From the NCBI GenBank assembly GCA_004431415.1, contig QPMI01000117.1, positions 1-64,000 of the forward strand: DNA of 64,000 nt, read 5' to 3'. A program made the translations under genes and the position numbers. Below are positions 57,901 through 64,000 of this stretch, in pieces. Every line of letters begins with the position of its first letter. The first letter of the stretch is position 1. The notes beneath the pieces were generated by a model. That model was given only the letters and a program-made list of their open reading frames with translations. It made no database searches and was not told the origin of the DNA. The DNA comes from Cyanophora paradoxa. Its lineage: Eukaryota > Glaucocystophyceae > Cyanophorales > Cyanophoraceae.

Positions 57901-60900
57901 GTCAGCAGCAATCATGATTTATATATAATCAACCAGATTAATATTCCTGTGGCTGGCGACCGTTCGCACCCTTGTCGCTCTTGATCTGGCCGGCTAAGGT
58001 AGAGACCACTTCGGCCTTCAACCCGATAAACTCCTTCTCCGTGATCGCCCCTGAATCGTAAAGCTGCTTGAGCTCTTCTGCGTAGCTGGTGTAGGTCGAG
58101 CTCAAGCTTTCGTTTCGCGGCGTATTCACAGTGATGTTCAGGACAACATCTGTGTGCAAATACAGAATCAGCCACAAAACGTCCGCCAAAAAGCTCTAAT
58201 CTCGATTCAAATTAAGTTTGCACCAGAGCAACCACAGGCGCTGCTAGAGCAGATGGTCGCTGTGAGCACAACCGCGCCAGCGGGGACAGCGCCGGCGGAG
58301 AGGCTCATGATACTGCTCTGCTCGGGCTTTGCAAGAACCCTATCTTTAAGCTGCAGGGTGCAAGGTCAGGGGAAAGGGTGGAAAGATTCATTCAATGGCC
58401 TTAATATTTAAATTTGCGTTCTCAAAGCGCGCGGACCTTGAGGGAGTAGAAGAGCGGCAGTGCCTTTTCCAGTTGGAAGGGCGGCCTCCAGTTGGAGCAG
58501 GTGACTGTGTACTTCGTCGCAAACAGTGTGCCCTCTGTCGGCGAAATCGTGCAGGCCCCGGACTCCGGAGCAGCGTTGCAGACCGGTACCGCCGGATCAA
58601 CGGGTTCCGTGGGCTTCGTGGGGTTCGTGGGGTTCGTGGGGTTCGTGGGATTCGTGGGGTTCGTGGGGCTCGAAGGGTCCGTGGGGCTCGAAGGGTCCGT
58701 GGGATTTGTGGGGTCCGTGGGATTCGTGGGATTTGTGGGATTTGTGGGATTTGTGGGATTTGTGGGGTCCGTGGGATTCGTGGGATTGGTGGGATCCGTG
58801 GGATCCGTGGGATCCGTGGGATTCGTGGGATTCGTGGGATTCGTGGGCGTTGTGGGTGGGACGGGGGCCTGAGAAGGAGACGTGCTTGTAGAGGGGTTCG
58901 TGGGGCCCGTGGTCGTTGTGGGCGGTACGGGGGTCGCGATCGGCCTCGGAGTCGGCCTCGGAGTGGGCGTCGCCGCAACCACGCCGCCGCAGACTTGCGC
59001 TAAGAAGTCTCTGCTGCTCTCGCGATATCCTCCTGCGCGAGGATTTTTTGAAATCAGGTTTGCGAGTCTTTCGAACATTATGCGCTGCCTCCAATTAAAC
59101 GCTCTGACCGAAGCGGTTCATGGCGCGGAGGAAGACGCGATACACGCGGTTTATCAAGCAGCTGGTCTTGAAAGGAGGGTCTAAAGAGTTGAGGTCGAAC
59201 GACGTCGTCGTGTTTGCGATTCCTTTAACCACGTGAGTCACTTGTTCTTGGTCGGCGATGTCGGTAAGATCGTTGTACTCCGGCGGATTAGTTCCGGGCT
59301 TTTGCACAGGAGCAGGAGAAGCCTTGAGCTACATAAGGGCGTCGTGTCAATTCAGGAGCAGAACAGGGGCATGCCTAGTAGAGTGAAACCCTCTAGATAT
59401 TTGTGTAATGAAGTCAGAGCTCACTCGGATCACGAGAATGTTGTAGCCGTACGGTGTGAGACGCTCAGTGTCTTTGGTGCCGTCCGGATTCGTCCACTTG
59501 ACCGTGTAATCGGTGCCAACGGGTTCTGGTTTTGGGGCTGTGAGGGTCTGTCAGTCAATTACACGCTTGCAAACTGTTTGATTGCTTGTACCGTGCCACC
59601 TCTGGAAGTCGAACCATGTTTTGGCGCGCTCCTCGGTAAAGACATAAGCGAATTGGATGCTGAATCCATCTTTGTATATGAGACTAGCCGCGTGCCGCTT
59701 AGTCCAGTCAAACCAGAGAGTGAGCATATCGTTGGCGGTGTTGTTGTATCCAATTGCAGCTTTCGCTGGATCGAGTTTGATTGTATTTATGAGGTTAGGT
59801 AGGATCTGGGCTGGGTCGTGGGGGTCCAAGCCCAGTCCAACCTGCGCTTTCGCATTGTGGAATCCCTGCTGGCCTTCGTCGTGGACGAGCCTGAGCGAGT
59901 CTCGTGATCAACATGTGCATGCAATTATTGTGATTGACAGGTGTCGCAGCAAAGGGTTATATTACGCATGCATACCCAACGAAGCAGCGTTCTGAGGACG
60001 TTTCAGGAGAAACAGAACGAAAGAAAAAACAACTGCAGGATCAAGAAGCTTTGACTGCGTACCGAACAGGAGGCCTTTAGCTCCGATGGAAGCGATGGTG
60101 CCCTCACCGGCGGCCGCCCCCACGTTGTTTTCGTTGTTTGGTTGCCTGTATATCTTGTTCTTGGTAGCTGGGGACGATCGCGAATGGCGTAAGAAATGTG
60201 GCGTGTGCGCAGCCTAAAGGTATCGACAACGAAAAGTCGAATCCACACCGTGCATCTCTGCATTCATAAGTGAGAATCGTCATGATCAGCGAGATCGAGT
60301 AATTAATCAGGAAAATCAATTATAAAAAATACCCCTTGTTCGCGGCCTTGTCGGCTTTTGGTGACTTGAGCCCCAATCCACATAATTTGTCGCAAAATTA
60401 TTGCCTTCGAGGGTATAGGAGGAGTCGACCGTTGTCGATCCGACGTCATGCGATTGTCTGCAGCAGGTCAGCGCAACATTCGGTAGAACACATTAATATT
60501 TACGAAAAACAAACCGTGATGGGCCCCAGTGTATATATCTGGGATCGCCGCGATCCAGGCCCTTTGGAATTTGCGCGGGGTCTTCAATGCCCGCCAAAGT
60601 GCCTGGTAATCGGCGCGGCAGGGTATCAGTCATGCAACTTCAGCGAACCCGGCATCATGCTTTAAGCTGTGTGCCTGTTGTGCTCTGCTGACACTTACAC
60701 AATATGGGACGCTCCCTTGGTGAAAGACACTGCTTACATGGGTAATGGGTACATAAGGGGGCCATTTTTCACTAGTGCACTTAAGGGCGAGGCAGCGGGG
60801 CTAGGCCACGATGCGAGCGGGCCATCTAGGGCCCGCATCTAGGGCCACGATGCCAGAGGTTCCGCATGCCGCAGTGCGCATATATATGGGACGCGCACCC

Positions 60901-63872
60901 CTCTCGGCAGATTCCACCCTCGTCTCTATTGTCTCTGCAGCTGCCCTCTCGCGATCGCAGACACATGTTCGAATTCTGAGGGGTGAACACTTAAGGGCCT
61001 CTGGACATAGCCGATCCCCTCCCTCTTGCCGTACGCGTACGCGTACCCCGGGCCGATTAATCTTCTGCGGAATGAATCGAAGCTAGCATATAGCTATATA
61101 TACCTATAGGATACCACATGCCGGGCTCGCACCTTTCTGCTGGTCGATGTCGGGGTCGATTTGCCGCATGTAGTAGGAAACTGGAGGTGTCGGGTTTAGT
61201 TTTGTTTTTAGTAGAGCGGGGGAGGGGGGTGGAAGAGGGGGAAGGGGGGAAGGGGGCCGAAAGGGGGGGCCGGAAAGGAGGGGGGGGGAAAGGGGGGTGG
61301 GGGGGTGGGGGTGGGAATGGCCAGTCGCTTCTGAAGTTCTGTGGGAGGTCCCCACATATGCATATATCCTATGATATACGCGTATATATATACGTACCTG
61401 GGTTATATGAGGATCGATCTACATCATAGTCGGCTCTGTGCGCCGCGGCGAGACCAGCACACGTGAGTCGAAACGCTTAACATTCGTACGATGCAAGAGA
61501 GCGCGTCCGGGGCTCCTGTATAGCTAGAGCTGATCTTAATAAAATATGATTTCGATTAAAACAGCTCACATCACAGTGTAATCGATGTAGATCTCGAAGT
61601 TTTCACCGTCCTCGCGAATAAAGTACCTGGGCGCGCATGTAAGTCATTTGCATGCCGTTTTGTGTTTCCAGAATTAAAAATGTACGTGTGAGTGTGTGTC
61701 AAGCGGAGGGAAGCGTCATTCAACGGATCGAGGGGATCTAGGCTTGGGATGACATGGACCACTGTAATTCCTGAAGGCGGCAACAGAAAAGTCATCACGC
61801 GCTACAAGAATACCACGAATCATAAATTTACCGTCGTCCTCAACAAGAGTCTTGTTGATGCCGATATTCGAAAATTTTTTCCCGACCTTCGCATCAATGC
61901 CAGCTGCATTCACAAAAAGAAATCGATTCCCATGTGGGGTTTGAGAATCTCTCGAAGTAGTGCCCCAGCCTGCGATCGCGAGATGAATACGTGAGAAGAG
62001 CACCAGCTTCAGCAGAGCTGGGCCACATTGCTACGTATGAGGATTAGCAACCTGATTGGCGTTGGCAATCAGGCCCGAAAAATAAGGCCTGCTTTCGCGC
62101 TGCCCTGCATGCAGCAACCTAATTATAACCTAACCATACCTACAGCTGTAGCCTTGAAAGCAACTTTGCATCCAATGCCACATGCACTCATATTTATGCT
62201 TCCTAGCTAAAGTGGCCTCTTGATAAAAGAGATTAATTGCCTCACCTTCAATCGGAAATCCTTGAGTCTGACACAAATACGCGTGTCAGTTCCCATACTA
62301 CGGTAATGCACGGCCAGATATACGTCAAATAAGTTTGCGCACAATGAAATCCTTTTTATTTAAATAAATAGAAATCGTTTGTAATGATCAGTTGACGGAT
62401 GCAGCGAATGGACATGGTTAGAAATCAATTGAAGACGCACGCCACAGTAGGCCATTTGCCTATTGAACCCACGAGCGCAGGTCACAGAATTACTATAAGT
62501 ACACGATAAAATTCTCCTTGCTTAGGTAAATATATTGTAGCTGCACCTTCCGGTCCTGCAGCCTTTTCCCGTTTTCGAGCAAGTCCCGTCCTCTTGGGGA
62601 GGAGTCGCCTCAATGTAGTCATCGTACTCTGCGGCAAATGGAAATATGCAAAAGCGCAGGCATTGCGCAGCCATGGCCCTTTTCGTACCTGGCCACGTGT
62701 TCCACTGTGTGTCAGGCGAATAGAGTGAGTAATGCAGAAGGATCACAAAATTCAAGTGCATAAACTGCATTTCGCACTCCGTCCTTGTCAATATCGACGA
62801 AGAGTCCGTGGCCGTAAAAGCGTCGAAGGGTATGGCCAAGCGGAAAGCCGTCAGGGATCGGCCCGAAAGTTCCGAGGGCGCCTGTGTATGAGTCGATGGC
62901 GGTCAGGATGTGCCTCCCAACGACGAGGTAGTCCGTTGCATCGAAAGCGCGCTGCTGCACCCCATCGTAAAGCCTCCACGGGAGGGGGTGCGCGCCGCGC
63001 TCTGGCAAGGTGACGCCTGCGCGGTTTCATTAATATTCGCATTGCAATTGTGTAAAGCTCGCGGACCCATGTTGCCGCGAATCTCAAAAAGCGGCCTGTA
63101 CTCACTGCCGCGCACGTTGGTGCAGACTCTGCACGCAAGTGTCGTGGGCAAATTGCGCGCGCGCGCGTCCAAATCGGAGCAGATACGCATACTTCTCCAC
63201 AGTACCCCAAGCCTGATCCATTGCGAGTGGTCGATACTGCTTGTCCCAGGGAGCGTACAAGTCGCTGTTTGGGTTCGGCGATGGGAAAGGGTACGAGTAC
63301 TGGAGCTCTCTGCGGTCATTGTCACGCGTACGAAAACATCCGAATCAAAAAGTCGAACGAAGTCCGCAAAAAAATTGGCTACCCGTTCGAATGACCTAGT
63401 AGATATCGGAAATCGACATAAGCGTCGAATTTGCACGTAATTAAAAAAACCAAATCGAGCACCTAACCAGCGTGGATACTGGCGCACGCGCACAGGGGTC
63501 GACGTCAGCGCTTCGGCGTAAAGAGTGTTCGCATTTTCCTTCTAAAAAATGGTTACCATGCCACCTCCGGCCTCCTTTCCCTGAAGGGAGGAGGGAGGGA
63601 GATGAGACATGAAAGTTAGAATTCCATGGGACTCATATCTTGCTTACCGAATACCCCCCAGCTTTCGGAAGCAGCTTCCCGGATCCCAGCATGTACGTCT
63701 CTGTGTGCTTGCTGAGGCCCGTGAGCCGTTGGACCTCGTAAGGTGAGCGGAAACCAAGGTAATGATTGCGGCCGTTCTCGAGCTGCTCAATTCCGGTCAC
63801 GGCGGGTGTTAAACTTCCAACAGCGGCAGGCGAGAAGAGTTGATTCCACGATGGATCAAAGAGAGCAGTCAT
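32828..63872 (-). CDS. Giant REJ-GPS-transmembrane-poly-FN3 protein (probably one gene, possibly two)
   Basis: Exons traced on the minus strand, N to C: an unrecognised ectodomain (63872 to about 60.0 kb); FN3-like segment (59328-59109); Pro/Thr stalk plus REJ-like start (59032-58437); REJ continuation; GPS-like motif (56482-56306, 56094-56059); membrane-proximal exon 55885-55778; exon 55709-54019 with one hydrophobic helix, then 19 FN3 triplet units; final exons 33889-33812, 33723-33280, 33198-33082 and 32977-32828 (TAG 32828-32830). The exons from the GPS through the helix to the first introns of the array were phase-checked. The part after the helix alone is about 7,000 aa. Family knowledge: REJ plus GPS occurs in polycystin-1-like proteins, where the GPS undergoes autoproteolysis. 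Here FN3 domains follow the helix, which would place them inside unless topology is inverted. Doubts: joins at 62.0-62.2, 60.5-61.5 and 56.6-57.4 kb are not resolved, and three one-base deletions break frames inside the array. Confidence 0.6.
33974..55620 (-). repeat. Tandem array of 19 three-domain FN3-like units (about 57 domains, plus 3 terminal ones)
   Basis: Each unit has domain A (APSSLALSTFNGSGPGSATL...WKRPASGSPASYTVLKDGKP), domain B (IALTSTPAGSGASPSALLAW|SFGVLQDGRQVATAKASPSG) and domain C (APSNLQLTSSPGLFGSSGRL...WSPPRAGRPASYAVIGDGKV), then a Gly/Ser/Ala/Pro linker. The pattern L-x-W-x-x-P, Y-x-V-x-x-D/N-G, V-x-P-x-x-x-x-G and G-P-x-S is FN3-like. Domain B of units 2-19 is split by an intron at the same codon (phase 2); in the central array it is about 70-76 nt. 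Unit 1 lacks it. Unit length is about 1077 or 1220 bp depending on the linker; units between 35 and 48.5 kb are almost identical, while those from 49 to 55.6 kb (N-terminal) are diverged. Confidence 0.85.
35959..48590 (-). repeat. Higher-order repeat: alternating 1077- and 1220-bp units (about 2297 bp)
   Basis: Intron positions at about 37205, 38282, 39502, 40578, 41798, 42875, 43952, 45172, 46248, 47469 and 48545 give spacings that mostly alternate 1077 and 1220. The long unit carries the linker SSGSGFGLGPYAGVGAAALS, the short one the linker AYSGAGGPEYSGAGAGPYGP. Two adjacent short units occur at 41798-43952, a break in the alternation. Confidence 0.85.
55640..55709 (-). other. Single predicted transmembrane helix
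   Basis: MSHILPLAFGIGFAGLLVVG-ITAAIVKG lies at the start of exon 54019-55709. The ATG here directly follows CGGCAG and an upstream exon joins in phase (NNSQ|MSHI), so it is an internal Met rather than a start. A basic residue follows the helix. No other hydrophobic segment of this length was seen in the array. Confidence 0.7.
56059..56482 (-). other. GPS (GPCR proteolysis site)-like motif
   Basis: Exon 56306-56482 ends EQQYLIFWNETSLSWESCQT-KLKPKINMW; exon 56059-56094 gives GVWYARGFCTHL, joined in phase to FTLGQIVPNFF (55885). The order FWN-x5-W-x2-C, then FCTHL-F-T matches the GPS consensus (Cys/FW...W...C...C-x-C-x-HLT-x-F). The usual HL/T cleavage tripeptide would be HL|F here. It sits just before a stalk and a membrane helix, as in polycystins and adhesion receptors. 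Confidence 0.6.
57760..58350 (-). other. REJ-like region, continuation exons
   Basis: Exon LKDRVLAKPEQSSIMSLSAG-AVPAGAVVLTATICSSAC ends in phase 1 and joins DVVLNITVNTPRNESLSSTY, SYAEELKQLYDSGAITEKEF, IGLKAEVVSTLAGQIKSDKG, then VEKPPYLEQIIDDACLAASV and AEKRANIARNAGNLTESYPE, then NLQLTEHERNRFLNSTLMLK. Alternating beta-strand and helical segments suit an REJ/PKD-type ectodomain. ELKQLYDSGAITEKEF resembles the SHOCT helical hairpin, probably by convergence. Confidence 0.5.
58437..59032 (-). other. Pro/Thr mucin-like stalk exon leading into REJ-like domain
   Basis: The exon opens GYRESSRDFLAQVCGGVVAA, continues TPTPRPTPRPIATPVPPTT, then about 30 tripeptides of the NPT/DPT/SPT type, and ends VCNAAPESGACTISPTEGTL, FATKYTVTCSNWRPPFQ, ALPLFYSLK. 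The latter matches the start of REJ/PKD1-type domains (Cys, Pro, Gly, T-x-F/Y-x-V-x-C-x-x-W, PLxY). The acceptor joins the FN3-like exon 59328-59109 as RFG|GY. Donor GTCCGC at 58436. Confidence 0.7.
58605..58860. repeat. 9-bp coding minisatellite (PTN/PTD/PSS units)
   Basis: About 28 units of GTGGGRTYC (plus-strand view), each encoding Asn/Asp-Pro-Thr on the minus strand. Units fall into GTGGGATTC, GTGGGGTTC, GTGGGATCC and GAAGGGTCC variants grouped in blocks, indicating slippage or unequal exchange. Confidence 0.9.
59400..63872 (-). other. N-terminal ectodomain exons upstream of the stalk
   Basis: Well-phased peptides: MTALFDPSWNQLFSPAAVGS (first exon, lower end 63648), KENANTLYAEALTSTPVRVR (63480-63541), ELQYSYPFPSPNPNSDLYAP, VCTNVRGSEYRPLFEIRGNM joined to GVTLPERGAHPLPWRLYDGV, YGHGLFVDIDKDGVRNAVYA, EYDDYIEATPPQEDGTCSKT, INKTLVEDD joined to GITVVHVIPSLDPLD, YFIREDGENFEIYIDYTV, GSTTVDSSYTLEGNNFATNY, NNENNVGAAAGEGTIASIGA and NNTANDMLTLWFDWTKRHAA. 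These look extracellular (NxT/S sites, paired Cys) but match no family I can name. The ATG at 63872 follows a CTTAG, so it may instead be an internal exon start. Around 60.5-61.5 kb coding signal is thin and a gene boundary is possible. Confidence 0.5.
61205..61320. repeat. Purine/pyrimidine strand-asymmetric tract
   Basis: The plus strand is G/A-rich (GGGGGAGG, GGGGGGAAAGG). On the minus strand it is a C/T tract ending just before the possible exon YYMRQIDPDIDQQK (about 61139-61187), so it may act as an unusually long polypyrimidine tract of an intron. Confidence 0.5.
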
Positions 63873-64000
63873 CTAAGCAGTCATCAAAGAGAGACATCGC
63901 CGATTGATTCTCACGATCATGATTACCGAGAAGCGCCCTAAGGTTTCGAAACGAAGTGAGACCTCGATCGCGACAGGCATATATATTTCAAGTTTTTAAA

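Noticed and set aside
58000-58080. SHOCT domain call on ELKQLYDSGAITEKEF
   Set aside because: The match is short and lies inside an REJ-like ectodomain region; treated as helical similarity only.
62700-62747. A 16-nt microexon (TGGAACACGTGGCCAG) near 62.69 kb
   Set aside because: It gives a stop in the next exon; using the acceptor after GTGGCCAG instead keeps the frame open into the EYDDYIEATPPQ exon.

Overview
The window looks like nuclear DNA of a GC-rich, intron-rich unicellular eukaryote, most plausibly an alga or related protist; the clade cannot be fixed from the sequence. The evidence is spliced genes with dozens of 45-80 nt introns, a canonical CDC25, a soluble-type adenylyl cyclase, J-domain and F-box proteins, and a polycystin-like REJ/GPS protein. 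There are no bacterial operons, rRNA, tRNA, CRISPR arrays or recognisable transposons. Coding frames were joined by hand across splice sites; a splice chain was accepted when phases closed and family motifs were restored.

Layout. 1-1345 (-): 3' part of an unknown alpha-helical multi-exon gene running off the left edge. 3216-17010 (+): one gene of roughly 40 exons for an ADCY10-like cyclase (C1, C2, P-loop ATPase, TPR-like tail). 17960-19962 (+): CDC25-type dual-specificity phosphatase, 8 exons, 503 aa. 20266-24130: a divergent cluster with a J-domain protein (-) opposite a 132-aa unknown ORF (+), followed only 7 nt later by an F-box/LRR-like gene (+). 24367-27777: a second copy of the same cluster, in which the J-protein has lost its 3' end. 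About 29.7-31.5 kb (-) and 31.8-32.06 kb (+): two decayed relics of the same F-box family. 27.8-29.5 kb and 32.1-32.8 kb are repeat-bearing or AT-richer intergenic DNA.

32828-63872 (-) is best read as one giant gene, or two adjacent ones. Read 5' to 3' it encodes an unrecognised ectodomain, an FN3-like segment, a Pro/Thr mucin-like stalk made by a 9-bp minisatellite, an REJ-like region, a GPS-like motif, a single transmembrane helix, and then about 60 FN3-like domains. These domains sit in 19 three-domain units, most of them nearly identical, each (except the first) carrying the same intron. This is the most unusual object in the window: an adhesion/polycystin-type cleavage module whose giant FN3 array lies on the far side of the membrane helix, and whose DNA is a young higher-order tandem repeat.

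Splice-site style differs between genes. The cyclase gene uses donors followed directly by C-runs (GTACCCC, GTGCGCC), while the REJ/GPS gene more often uses GTAAGC/GTGAGC types. Several GC-AG introns are needed to keep frames open.
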